Positions 42,296 through 50,519 of a stretch of DNA of 64,000 nt are shown one piece after another; position 1 is the first letter of the stretch, and each line of letters begins with the position of its first letter. The stretch comes from Streptomyces lanatus (lineage in GTDB: Bacteria; Actinomycetota; Actinomycetes; Streptomycetales; Streptomycetaceae): the NCBI RefSeq assembly GCF_014655715.1, contig NZ_BNBM01000008.1:355498-419497 (forward strand), written 5' to 3'. The notes beneath the pieces were generated by a model. The model did no database searches and was not told where the DNA came from. It was given only the letters and a program-made list of their open reading frames with translations. The position numbers and the translations under genes are program-made.

Positions 42296-44329
42296 ATGCC
42301 GGAGTCCATGCCGGAGACCAGCCCCAGGGGCCTCACCAGGCTCGCCTTCGGTGGGGACTACAACCCCGAGCAGTGGCCGGAAAGCGTCTGGCAGGAGGAC
42401 GTACGGCTGATGCGGGAGGCCGGCGTCACGATGGTGAGCGTCGGGATCTTCTCCTGGGCCCTGCTGGAGCCGTCACCGGGCGTGTACGACTTCGGCTGGA
42501 TGGACCGGCTCCTCGACCTGCTGCACGAGCACGGCATCCGCGTCGACCTGGGCACACCGACCGTCTGCCCACCGGTGTGGTTCTACCGCGCCCACCCCGA
42601 CGCCCTGCCCGTCACGGCGGACGGCGTACGCCACGAGTTCGGCTCCCGCGCCGCCATCTGCCACAGCAACGCCGACTACCGCACGGCCGCCGCGTCGATC
42701 ACCACCAAGCTCGCCGAACGCTACGGCGATCACCCGGCGCTGGCCATGTGGCACGTGCACAACGAGTACGGCGTCCCCGTCTCGGCCTGCTATTGCGACT
42801 CCTGCGCCGCACACTTCCGCCGCTGGCTGGCGGCTGCCTACGGGACGGTCGACGCGCTCAACGAGGCCTGGGGCACCGCCTTCTGGGGCCAGCGCTACGC
42901 AGCCTTCGAGGACATCAACCCGCCCCGCACCACACCCACGGCCGTCAACCCGGCCCAGGCCCTGGACTACAAGCGGTTCGCCGACGCCACGATGCGCGAG
43001 AACTTCGTGATGGAGCGGGACATCCTGCACCGCGTCTCACCCGGCGTCCCGGTCACCACCAACTTCATGACGGCCCTCAGCCAGTGCGACTCCGTCGACT
43101 ACTGGGCCTGGGGCCGCGAGGTCGACCTCGTCACCAACGACCACTATCTGATCACCGACGGCCGCCGCACCCACGTCAACCTCGCCATGGCCGCCGACCT
43201 CACCCGCTCGGTGGCCGGAGGAGCGCCCTGGATCCTCCTAGAACACTCCACCTCGGGTGTCAACTGGCAGCCCCGCAACCCCGCCAAGGCCCCCGGCCAG
43301 ATGGCCCGCAACTCCCTCGGCCATGTGGCGCGCGGCTCCGAGGGCGCCATGTTCTTCCAGTGGCGGCAGTCCCGGCGCGGCGCCGAGAAGTTCCACTCGG
43401 CGATGCTCCCGCACGGCGGCACCGACACGCGCGTGTGGCGTGAGGTGGTCCAACTCGGCGCGTCCCTCGACTCGTTGAGTACCGTGCGCGGCACCCGCAC
43501 CCGGGCCGACGTGGCCATGCTGTGGGACTGGCACTCGTGGTGGGCGCAGAACCTCGACTGGCGTCCCAACGCGGACCACGACCCTCGCGAGCGCGCCGAC
43601 TCCTTCTACGAGGCGCTCTATGACCGTCACCTCACGGTCGACTTCGCCCACCCGGAAGCCGACTTGTCGGCCTATCCCCTTGTCGTCGTACCGGCCCTGT
43701 ATCTGATGACGGAGGCGGCCGGCCGCAATCTGCGCCGGTACGTCGAGAACGGCGGCACCCTCGTCGTCTCGTACTTCTCCGGCATCGTCGACGAGCACGA
43801 CGCCGTGCACGAGGGCGCATACCCCGGACCGCTGCGGGACGTCCTCGGTCTGACGGTCGAGGAGTTCTCGCCCCTGCTCCAGGACCAGTTGGTGCGCATC
43901 ACCGGCCCCGACGGCTCCGAGCTCAGCGGCGACGTGTGGACGGAGTTCGTCGTCCCGCGCGGCGCCGAGACCGTCTGGACCTACGCCGACGGCCTGACCG
44001 CTGGACACCCCGCCGTCACCCGGCACCGCCTCGGCGAGGGCACCGCCTGGTACGTCTCCACCCGCCTCGGCGCCGACGGCCTCGACGCGCTGCTGGGCTG
44101 GGCGGTCGAGGACGCGCAGGTCACACCGCGTGCCGACCTGCCCAGGGACGTCGAGGTGGTGCTCCGCGCCGGCGAGTCGGGCAGCTTCCTCTTCGCGATC
44201 AACCACACCGCGTCCGACGCCAAGGTGCCGTTGGAGACGCCCGGCACCGAGCTGCTGACCGGTGAGCGTGCCGCGGGCCGCCTGGAGGTCCCCGCGGGAG
44301 CCGTCCGGGTCGTACGACTCGACGGCTGA
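42296..44329 (+). CDS. ganA: GH42 beta-galactosidase
   Basis: Cytoplasmic glycoside hydrolase of 677 residues: N-terminal TIM barrel beginning LAFGGDYNPEQWPESVWQED, acid/base glutamate in MWHVHNEYGVPVSACYC, nucleophile glutamate in ILLEHSTSGVNWQPRN, then the trimerisation domain and a C-terminal beta domain. The CxC/CxxC cysteines after the acid/base (CYCDSC) suit the zinc site of many GH42 enzymes. It should release galactose from imported galacto-oligosaccharides. The ATG at 42296 has GGGAGA 5 bp upstream; 42308 is an alternative. No signal peptide. Confidence 0.93.
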   Translation: MPESMPETSPRGLTRLAFGGDYNPEQWPESVWQEDVRLMREAGVTMVSVGIFSWALLEPSPGVYDFGWMDRLLDLLHEHGIRVDLGTPTVCPPVWFYRAHPDALPVTADGVRHEFGSRAAICHSNADYRTAAASITTKLAERYGDHPALAMWHVHNEYGVPVSACYCDSCAAHFRRWLAAAYGTVDALNEAWGTAFWGQRYAAFEDINPPRTTPTAVNPAQALDYKRFADATMRENFVMERDILHRVSPGVPVTTNFMTALSQCDSVDYWAWGREVDLVTNDHYLITDGRRTHVNLAMAADLTRSVAGGAPWILLEHSTSGVNWQPRNPAKAPGQMARNSLGHVARGSEGAMFFQWRQSRRGAEKFHSAMLPHGGTDTRVWREVVQLGASLDSLSTVRGTRTRADVAMLWDWHSWWAQNLDWRPNADHDPRERADSFYEALYDRHLTVDFAHPEADLSAYPLVVVPALYLMTEAAGRNLRRYVENGGTLVVSYFSGIVDEHDAVHEGAYPGPLRDVLGLTVEEFSPLLQDQLVRITGPDGSELSGDVWTEFVVPRGAETVWTYADGLTAGHPAVTRHRLGEGTAWYVSTRLGADGLDALLGWAVEDAQVTPRADLPRDVEVVLRAGESGSFLFAINHTASDAKVPLETPGTELLTGERAAGRLEVPAGAVRVVRLDG

Positions 44330-44336
44330 GCCGACT

Positions 44337-44376
44337 CCCCTCCGCCCGCGCGTGCCGCGAGCCGCGGGCGGAGGGG
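44337..44376. terminator. Hairpin between the GH42 and GH53 genes
   Basis: Perfect 14-bp arms (44337-44350 and 44363-44376) around a 12-nt loop. It may terminate or attenuate transcription, giving the GH53 gene a different level or its own promoter. Confidence 0.7.
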
Positions 44377-44442
44377 CCCCTCACCGCCCCCAGGTGAGGG
44401 ACACCCCCAACCCCATTCACGTCGAAGGGACGACGGACGACG

Positions 44443-46011
44443 ATGTTCCATCCCAGACGCACACTTCGAGTCCTGCTCATACCGCTCACCGCCGGACTCG
44501 CCCTCAGCGCCCTGCCCGCGCAGACCGCCTCGGCGGCGAGCACGCTCACCAACGGCGGCTTCGAGTCGAACGGCACCGGCACCGCGACCCCGGCCGGCTG
44601 GTCCACGTACTCGGCCGCCGGGCAGAACTCCGCCTCCTTCACCGAGGCCGGTGGCCACGGCGGGAGTTACCGCCTCACCCACTGGTCGTCCTCCGCCTAC
44701 AAGGTGGAGACCTACCAGTACCTCTCCGGGCTGACCAACGGGAACTACAAACTCACCGCCTGGGTCCGCTCCGGCGGTGGCCAGAACTCGGCGTACCTCG
44801 CGCTGAAGAACTGCGGCGGCGCGGAACAGCGCACCGATCTGCCCGTCTCGGCGAGCGGCTGGATCCGTATCGTCGTGCCGGTCAACGTGACCACCAACCA
44901 GTGCACGATCAGCATCAACAGTGACGCGAACGCGGGCAACTGGCTCAACGTCGATGACCTGACCTTCGCCTCCGGCACGTCCGGAACGTCGATCCACGGC
45001 GCCGACATCTCCTCCCTCGCCAAGAGCGAGGCCAAGGGCGGCGTCTACAGGACGAGTTCGGGCGCGAGCGGCGACGCGATCACCATCCTCAAGAACGCCG
45101 GCATGAACTACGCGCGCCTGAAGGTCTGGGTCAACCCGGCCGACGGCTACAACAACAAGACGCGCGTCCTCGCCCTGGCCAAGCGCATCAAGGCGTCCGG
45201 CATGAAACTGCTGGTCGACTTCCACTACTCGGACACCTGGGCCGACCCGGGCGTGCAGTCCAAGCCCGCCGCATGGTCCGGGCACTCGTACAGCCAGCTC
45301 AAGAGCGACGTCTACAACCACACGTACGACGTGCTGAACGCGCTGAAGGCCCAGGGCACCACGGCCGACATGGTCCAGGTGGGCAATGAGATCAACGGCG
45401 GCATGCTGTGGAACGAGGGCTCCACGAGCAACTGGTCACAGCTCGCCGGACTGCTCAACTCCGGCTACGACGCGGTCAAGGCCGTCAACTCCTCCACCAC
45501 GGTCGCGCTGCACCTCGCCAAGGGCGGCGATCTGTCCGGCACCCGCTGGTGGTTCGACAGCGCCGTCGCGAACGGCGTGAAGTTCGACGCGATCGGCCTG
45601 TCGTACTACGGCTACTGGCACGGCTCGCTCAGCGACTTCCAGACGACCCTGGACGACGCGGCGTCCCGCTACGGCAAGCCGGTCTTCCTCGCCGAGACGG
45701 CCTACCCGTTCCGGCTGGACAGCGACGACTCGCTCACCAACCAGATCGACACCACCGGTGAGCTGGTCTCCGGCTACCCGGCCACCGTGGCCGGGCAGAC
45801 GAAGTGGATGAACGACGTGGCGAGCATCGTGGAAGCCGTCCCCAACGGCCGTGGCCTAGGCGTCTTCTACTGGGAGGCCACCTGGACCGCCGTATCGGGC
45901 AACGGCTGGGACCCGGCCGACGCCTCCTCCGGCAACGGCTGGGAGAACCAGGCCCTGTTCGGCTACGACGACAGGGCGCTCTCCTCGATGGCGTGGTTCA
46001 GCCACCGGTGA
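44443..46011 (+). CDS. ganB: Secreted GH53 endo-beta-1,4-galactanase with N-terminal carbohydrate-binding module
   Basis: Extracellular enzyme of 522 residues. The signal peptide ends in SAAS at about residue 32. A jelly-roll module follows (about 33-180: LTNGGFESNGTGTATPAGWS to WLNVDDLTFASG), resembling CBM61-like galactan binders. The GH53 barrel runs from SIHGADISSLAKSEAKGG to the end, with the acid/base in VQVGNEINGGMLWNEG and the nucleophile in VFLAETAYPFRLD. It cuts arabinogalactan type I side chains of pectin, feeding the importer and GH42 enzyme next door. The start lies behind GAAGGGACGACGGACGACG. Confidence 0.93.
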   Translation: MFHPRRTLRVLLIPLTAGLALSALPAQTASAASTLTNGGFESNGTGTATPAGWSTYSAAGQNSASFTEAGGHGGSYRLTHWSSSAYKVETYQYLSGLTNGNYKLTAWVRSGGGQNSAYLALKNCGGAEQRTDLPVSASGWIRIVVPVNVTTNQCTISINSDANAGNWLNVDDLTFASGTSGTSIHGADISSLAKSEAKGGVYRTSSGASGDAITILKNAGMNYARLKVWVNPADGYNNKTRVLALAKRIKASGMKLLVDFHYSDTWADPGVQSKPAAWSGHSYSQLKSDVYNHTYDVLNALKAQGTTADMVQVGNEINGGMLWNEGSTSNWSQLAGLLNSGYDAVKAVNSSTTVALHLAKGGDLSGTRWWFDSAVANGVKFDAIGLSYYGYWHGSLSDFQTTLDDAASRYGKPVFLAETAYPFRLDSDDSLTNQIDTTGELVSGYPATVAGQTKWMNDVASIVEAVPNGRGLGVFYWEATWTAVSGNGWDPADASSGNGWENQALFGYDDRALSSMAWFSHR

Positions 46012-46024
46012 GTCGCTGAGAGGG

Positions 46025-46052
46025 GGCCCGGCCGCACGCCGGCGGCCGGGCC
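46025..46052. terminator. Terminator after the galactanase gene
   Basis: Perfect 11-bp arms (46025-46035 and 46042-46052), 6-nt loop, followed by TT; 13 bp past the stop. Confidence 0.8.
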
Positions 46053-46150
46053 TTCGAGGCTGCGTACCGGCCAACGCTCCAAGAGTCGCGGACACGGCGG
46101 CCACCCCTGCGGGACAGTGGGAGCACGCGGCCCGACGGAGGGAGGACGAG

Positions 46151-46438
46151 ATGCTGAGGACTCCCGCCGGCCGGCGGCGCATGGACATCCTGGAGTGGCT
46201 GAAGGACCCGGTCGCGCACTTCCCGGACCAGGGACCGGGCGACCCGGTCGAGGACGGCGTCACCGCGGACGCCATCGCGGTGAAGCTCAACGTCTCGCGC
46301 GAGGCCGCCGAGACCCACCTCGGCCTCTTGGTGAACATCGGCCTGCTGCGCACCAAGCGGATCGGGCCGTATGTGCACTACCGGCGGGACGAGATGCGCA
46401 TCGCCGAGGTGGCGAGGATGTTCGAGAAGGGCTGGTAG
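46151..46438 (+). CDS. ArsR-like winged-helix regulator
   Basis: Small protein of 95 residues with an ArsR/GntR-like winged helix: RRRMDILEWLKDPVAHFPDQ, the recognition region VTADAIAVKLNVSREAAETH, then LGLLVNIGLLRTKRIGPYVH and YRRDEMRIAEVARMF. No metal-binding cysteines are present. GGAGGA lies 6 bp upstream of the ATG. It is convergent with the SRPBCC gene 16 bp away; this pairing of ArsR-like and START-like proteins is common, but its target is unknown. Confidence 0.85.
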   Translation: MLRTPAGRRRMDILEWLKDPVAHFPDQGPGDPVEDGVTADAIAVKLNVSREAAETHLGLLVNIGLLRTKRIGPYVHYRRDEMRIAEVARMFEKGW

Positions 46439-46454
46439 CCGCGGCGCCCCGAAG

Positions 46455-46907
46455 TTACGCCACCTGATGCTCGCGCACCGCGATCTTCGCCAGCTTCGTC
46501 AGCATCATGCCGTTGCGGATCCGCACCACATAGTCGACGGGCAGCCCGTGCATCCGGGTGCCCGGACCTTTCAGCGGATGCCAGTCGATGACGAAGAGGG
46601 TGTGCTCGCCCCACGGGATCAGCCGCATCGCGATACGCGCCGCCCCGAAGGGCTCCGCCCTCGCCTCCAGCTCCAGCCGCCGTCGCGGTTCGCAGATCCG
46701 GACGACCACGGCGTCGTCCAGGGTCAGCGGCCCCAAACCGACCCGGACCCGCAGCCGGGCGCCCACCTCCGGCCAGCCCCGGTCCACGGCGAGGACCTGC
46801 TGGGTCCCCGTGACCCACTCCCCATAGCGATACCCGTCGGCCAGCAGGCTCCAGACCTCGGACGGCGAGCTCAGGATCAGGCGGCGGGTGCGGGCCAAGC
46901 CGACCAC
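46455..46907 (-). CDS. SRPBCC (START/Bet v 1-like) family protein
   Basis: Protein of about 150 residues with the polyketide cyclase/START-like fold: RLILSSPSEVWSLLADGYRY, GEWVTGTQQVLAVDRGWPEV, then RRRLELEARAEPFGAARIAM and the long C-terminal helix. These proteins bind hydrophobic ligands in a deep pocket. The start is uncertain: a GTG at 46907 lies just behind GGAAGGAG, a TTG lies three codons further in at 46898, and the frame is open to 46970. Convergent with the ArsR-like gene. Confidence 0.75.
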   Translation of the reverse strand: MVGLARTRRLILSSPSEVWSLLADGYRYGEWVTGTQQVLAVDRGWPEVGARLRVRVGLGPLTLDDAVVVRICEPRRRLELEARAEPFGAARIAMRLIPWGEHTLFVIDWHPLKGPGTRMHGLPVDYVVRIRNGMMLTKLAKIAVREHQVA

Positions 46908-47073
46908 GCTCCTTCCGGGCGGAAAAAGGCTAGGCCTCTTGACGGTAGCCGCGCGGCGCACGCCGGGCATCCGCAGCCAGGCGGGCGGGACGGCCGGGAG
47001 ACGGGGGAGTTACCCTGTTGACCGGCCGCGATCACCCTCGCGGCGCGGCGGTGGGGCCCGCCGTACCCGAACC

Positions 47074-47089
47074 GCGGCAGCGCTGCCGC
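47074..47089. repeat. 16-bp perfect palindrome upstream of crcB
   Basis: GCGGCAGCGCTGCCGC is perfectly symmetric and lies 70 bp upstream of the crcB start. Possible operator or leader hairpin. Confidence 0.4.
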
Positions 47090-47097
47090 CAACGGTC

Positions 47098-47146
47098 CCT
47101 ACTTGCAACCGCGAGGCCCCCGCATGCCCGGGCCCAGGCGAGTAGG
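47098..47146 (+). promoter_or_regulatory. Leader hairpin covering the crcB ribosome-binding site
   Basis: CCTACTTGC (47098-47106) can pair with GCGAGTAGG (47138-47146) with one G-T wobble; the right arm includes the first part of AGTAGGAG, the Shine-Dalgarno region of crcB. The hairpin could regulate translation. It does not match the conserved fluoride-riboswitch core. Confidence 0.4.
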
Positions 47147-47158
47147 AGACGTACGACC

Positions 47159-47620
47159 ATGACAGCCCCGGACACCGAGAGCCTGAGCGCCCCCGCACGC
47201 GCCCCACGGCGACCGGCCTGGCGGGCGCAGGTGCCGATCATCGCGGTCGTCGCCGTGGGCGGAGCCATCGGCGCCACCGGCCGCTACGCGCTCACCCTGT
47301 GGTGGCCGAACCAGCCGGGCGGCTTCCCCTGGGCCACCTTCTGGACCAATGTCGTCGGCTGCGCCGTGATCGGCGCGTTCATGGTGGTCATCACCGATGT
47401 GTGGGCCGCCCACCGACTGGTCCGCCCCTTCTTCGGCACCGGAGTCCTCGGCGGCTTCACCACCTTCTCCACCTACGCCGTCGACATCCGCAACCTGGTG
47501 GACGGCGGTCACCCGTACACCGGCCTCGTCTACCTCGCCGCCACCCTGATCGCGGCGCTCACGGCCGTCTGGCTCACGGCGGTGACCACCCGCCGTGTCC
47601 TGAAATGGAGGCAGTCATGA
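47159..47620 (+). CDS. crcB: Fluoride channel subunit CrcB/FluC (first)
   Basis: Membrane protein of 153 residues with four hydrophobic helices. Conserved FluC features are GGAIGATGRYAL at the start, the pore asparagine in FWTNVVGCAVIGAF and the GGFTTFSTYAVD phenylalanine-threonine box. It exports toxic fluoride. A N-terminal extension of about 25 polar residues precedes the first helix. A second FluC gene lies two genes on; together they would form a heterodimeric dual-topology channel. The ATG at 47159 follows TAGGAG about 11 bp upstream, partly inside a hairpin. Confidence 0.93.
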   Translation: MTAPDTESLSAPARAPRRPAWRAQVPIIAVVAVGGAIGATGRYALTLWWPNQPGGFPWATFWTNVVGCAVIGAFMVVITDVWAAHRLVRPFFGTGVLGGFTTFSTYAVDIRNLVDGGHPYTGLVYLAATLIAALTAVWLTAVTTRRVLKWRQS

Positions 47621-47997
47621 CCAGGCTGACCGGCAGGGCCCTGCGCCTGACCGTCTTCGTCGGCGAGCACGACACCTGGCACCACAGACCCCTCTACTCG
47701 GAGATCGTGCACCGCGCCCACGCGGCCGGCCTCGCGGGCGCCAGTGTCTTCCGCGGCATCGAGGGCTTCGGCGCCTCCTCACTGATCCACACCTCACGGC
47801 TGCTGTCCCTGAGCGAGGATCTGCCGGTCGCGATCGTGATCGTCGACACCGAGGAACGCGTACGGGCCTTCCTGCCGCAGCTCGACGAACTCGTCACCGA
47901 AGGACTCGTCACCCTCGACGACTGCGAGGTCATCCGGTACACCGGCCGCGACGCCGCCCCGGGCGAACCGGACACGAAAGGTAAGAAGTCGCCGTGA
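47617..47997 (+). CDS. DUF190 family protein in the fluoride channel operon
   Basis: Protein of 126 residues of the DUF190 family (PII-like fold): LRLTVFVGEHDTWHHRPLYS, EIVHRAHAAGLAGASVFRGI and EGFGASSLIHTSRLLSLSED. In many bacteria this family travels with crcB, where a regulatory or accessory role in fluoride export is suspected. Its ATG overlaps the first crcB stop (ATGA) and its stop overlaps the second crcB start (GTGA), so all three are co-translated. Confidence 0.9.
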   Translation: MTRLTGRALRLTVFVGEHDTWHHRPLYSEIVHRAHAAGLAGASVFRGIEGFGASSLIHTSRLLSLSEDLPVAIVIVDTEERVRAFLPQLDELVTEGLVTLDDCEVIRYTGRDAAPGEPDTKGKKSP

Positions 47998-48368
47998 ACT
48001 GGCTCCTGGTCGTCGCGGGCGCCATGGTCGGCGCCCCCCTGCGCTATCTCACCGACCGCGCCGTGCAGTCCCGGCACGACTCGGTGTTCCCCTGGGGCAC
48101 CTTCGTCGTCAACATCTCCGGCAGTCTGATCCTCGGCCTGCTCACCGGCGCGGTCGCGGCCGGCGCCGCGAGCTCCCACGTACAGCTGCTGCTCGGCACC
48201 GGGTTGTGCGGCGCCCTGACCACCTACTCGACCTTCTCGTACGAGACCCTGCGGCTGACCGAGACGGGAGCCGGGCTGTACGCCGCCGCCAACATCGTGG
48301 GCAGTGTGACGGTCGGTCTCGGTGCCGCGTTCCTGGGCGCGTCCATCGCCCAGACGGTGTGGTCGTAG
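47994..48368 (+). CDS. crcB: Fluoride channel subunit CrcB/FluC (second)
   Basis: Membrane protein of 124 residues, four helices, with GAMVGAPLRYLTDR, the pore asparagine in WGTFVVNISGSLILGL and the box GALTTYSTFSYE. Several positions differ from the first copy (Leu for Phe in the box), as expected for two halves of a heterodimer inserted in opposite orientation. The GTG start overlaps the DUF190 stop. Confidence 0.92.
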   Translation: MNWLLVVAGAMVGAPLRYLTDRAVQSRHDSVFPWGTFVVNISGSLILGLLTGAVAAGAASSHVQLLLGTGLCGALTTYSTFSYETLRLTETGAGLYAAANIVGSVTVGLGAAFLGASIAQTVWS

Positions 48369-48462
48369 GCCACCACGGCCGCGTCGACGGCCATGGAGCC
48401 ACACCCGCACCTGGTAGGACAGTGCGCACCAGCTGTCCCTCCGACCCCCGGAACCGGATCAC

Positions 48463-49299
48463 ATGAGCGCCATCAGCGTCGGTCAGGCCATCGTCCTCGG
48501 AGCCGTCGAGGGGGTGACCGAATTCCTGCCCGTGTCCTCGACCGGCCATCTGAAGATCGTCGAGGGGCTGATGGACATCCCCGTCGACGACGACTCCGTC
48601 GTCGGGTTCTCGGCCGTCATCCAGGTCGGTGCGATCGCCGCCGTGCTCGTGTACTTCTTCAAGGACATCACGCGGATCGTCACCGCGTGGGTGCGCGGCC
48701 TGCGGGACAAGGAGGAGCGGTACCACCACGACTACCAGTTCGCCTGGTGGGTGATCTGCGCGACCATCCCCATCGTCGTCGTGGGCCTGGCCGCCAAGCC
48801 GCTCATCGAGGGGCCGCTCGCCTCCCTTTGGGTGGTCGCGGGCTCACTGATCGTGGGCAGCGGGGTGATGTGGGCGGCCGACCAGATGGGCCGGCACAAG
48901 CGGGGGGAGGACGACACCTCCTTCAAGGACGCCATGCTCGTCGGCAGTTCCCAGATCCTCGCCCTGCTCTTCCCGGGCTTCTCCCGCTCCGGCGCCACCA
49001 TGTCCACGGCGCTCATGCTCGACCTCGACCGGGTCGCCGCCACCCGCCTGTCCTTCTTCCTCGGCATCCCCGCCCTGACCGGCGCCGGCATCTACGAACT
49101 GAAGGACGCCCTCGGCACGGGCACCGCCGTCCTGCCGCTGGCCGTCGGCACCCTCGTCTCCTTCGTCGTCGCCTACGCCTCCATCGCCTGGCTGCTGAAG
49201 TTCGTTGCCAAGCACTCCTTCAACGCCTTCGTGATCTACCGCATCGTCGTCGGGCTGCTGCTGTTCGGGCTCCTGGGCGCCGGAGTCATCAACAGCTGA
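48463..49299 (+). CDS. uppP: Undecaprenyl-diphosphatase
   Basis: Membrane phosphatase of 278 residues that recycles the undecaprenyl carrier lipid used in peptidoglycan synthesis and contributes to bacitracin tolerance. The two signatures of the family are present: EGVTEFLPVSSTGHLKIVEG near residue 16 and LFPGFSRSGATMSTALML near residue 170. About seven to eight hydrophobic helices are visible. Only a weak GGA-type ribosome-binding site precedes the ATG. Confidence 0.95.
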   Translation: MSAISVGQAIVLGAVEGVTEFLPVSSTGHLKIVEGLMDIPVDDDSVVGFSAVIQVGAIAAVLVYFFKDITRIVTAWVRGLRDKEERYHHDYQFAWWVICATIPIVVVGLAAKPLIEGPLASLWVVAGSLIVGSGVMWAADQMGRHKRGEDDTSFKDAMLVGSSQILALLFPGFSRSGATMSTALMLDLDRVAATRLSFFLGIPALTGAGIYELKDALGTGTAVLPLAVGTLVSFVVAYASIAWLLKFVAKHSFNAFVIYRIVVGLLLFGLLGAGVINS

Positions 49300-49463
49300 C
49301 CGCAAACGGAGCCCGGTCGAGGGCCCCTGACCCCGACTCGCCGTACCACACCCTCTTGCAGCGCCGCAGTATCTGGTGCACGACTCAAAGCGGAGGGGAA
49401 TGCGCTCTTACACTGAGGGAACATGTTCGGGCACATGCGTGACGTACGGGGGAGACGATCACT

Positions 49464-50519
49464 GTGGGGCCAGAGCTAGGGCAAGTTCGGGTGCTGTCCG
49501 CAGACGGGTCCTTATGGGGAGCCGGGGTACTGGTGGCACCGGCCGGTGCGGGGCTGCATGTGCTGACGTGTGCGCATGTCGTCCTGTCGGCGCTGGGCGC
49601 TCCCGAGGAATGGATACCGGGCCGGGCCGGTGACGACGACTTGGCGCCGGGGCCCGGGGAACAACTCGTCGTCGATCTGCCCGGGCGCGGCTGGTCGGCG
49701 CTCGCTGACGTCGTACCGGGCGCCTGGTCGCCGCCCCCACCGCTGGACGGCCCGCAGGCCGGTGCCGCCATGGCGGACCGGGCCGACTTCGGCGTGCTGG
49801 CGCTCGGCTCCGACGCTCTCGCCCTTCCGCACGGCGCCGGCCCGCTGCCCCTCGCCGACCGCGTTCCGCAGGACGAGCGGCGCGTCGCGATCGTGGGGTA
49901 TCCGAGGGGCGCGTCGGCCGGTCTCATCGCCACGGCACGGGTGACCGGGCGGGGCGGTCCCTGCCCGGAATGGATCCAGCTCGACAGTGTGCGCACGACG
50001 GGGGCACCGGTCGAGCGGGGCTTCAGCGGCGCCGCCGTCTGGGACCCCGCCGAACGACGCGTGGTCGGGCTCGTCACCGCCGCCCTCACGGACCGCGCGG
50101 CCAAGGTCGCCTGGATGCTGCCGATCACTACGGCCGCACGATGGTGGCCACCGCTCGCCGGTGCCGTCCGCGCGCCGGCCGCCGCGAGGTGCACGCCACC
50201 GTCGATCGAGGAACAGTACGAACTGGCCGACGCCCTGCTGGATGTGCCGCAGATCGGCCATGACGGCGGCCGACTGCTGCGCGCCCAGTTGCCTGCCGCC
50301 GTGCGCCGCCATGCCCCCGACCATCCATGGCCCCGGCAACAACTCCAGGGCCTCGTCCAGACCTGCGTCGACCGGCGCGGCGGCTGCGCCGCGTTACGCA
50401 CGGCGGTACTCGGGCTGGGCGGCGAGGGCGCGCGGTCCGTGGCGGACGCCGTGGCGGTCCTTGACCGGATCTGCTGCGCCGCCGACCAGGCCTCGGGGAG
50501 CACGGATGACGCAGGCTGA
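49464..50519 (+). CDS. Trypsin-like serine protease with C-terminal effector-associated-type domain
   Basis: Cytoplasmic protein of 351 residues (no signal peptide). A chymotrypsin-fold protease domain occupies residues 1-220 with the triad H38 (LTCAHVV), D108 (ADFGVLALG) and S188 (ERGFSGAAVWD). Residues about 245-345 form a small helical domain (EQYELADALLDVPQIGHDGG, then LVQTCVDRRGGCAALRTAVL) resembling the effector-associated domains (EAD2 type) that recruit proteases to NTPase partners in bacterial conflict systems. It heads a four-gene operon and overlaps the next gene by 14 bp. The GTG at 49464 follows GGGGGAG. It is presumably the effector or a maturation protease; its target is unknown. 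Confidence 0.85.
   Translation: MGPELGQVRVLSADGSLWGAGVLVAPAGAGLHVLTCAHVVLSALGAPEEWIPGRAGDDDLAPGPGEQLVVDLPGRGWSALADVVPGAWSPPPPLDGPQAGAAMADRADFGVLALGSDALALPHGAGPLPLADRVPQDERRVAIVGYPRGASAGLIATARVTGRGGPCPEWIQLDSVRTTGAPVERGFSGAAVWDPAERRVVGLVTAALTDRAAKVAWMLPITTAARWWPPLAGAVRAPAAARCTPPSIEEQYELADALLDVPQIGHDGGRLLRAQLPAAVRRHAPDHPWPRQQLQGLVQTCVDRRGGCAALRTAVLGLGGEGARSVADAVAVLDRICCAADQASGSTDDAG

Noticed and set aside
46930..47158. Fluoride riboswitch upstream of crcB
   Set aside because: The conserved TGATG and CCTAC-type core arrangement of the crcB aptamer was not found; only a local hairpin is present.
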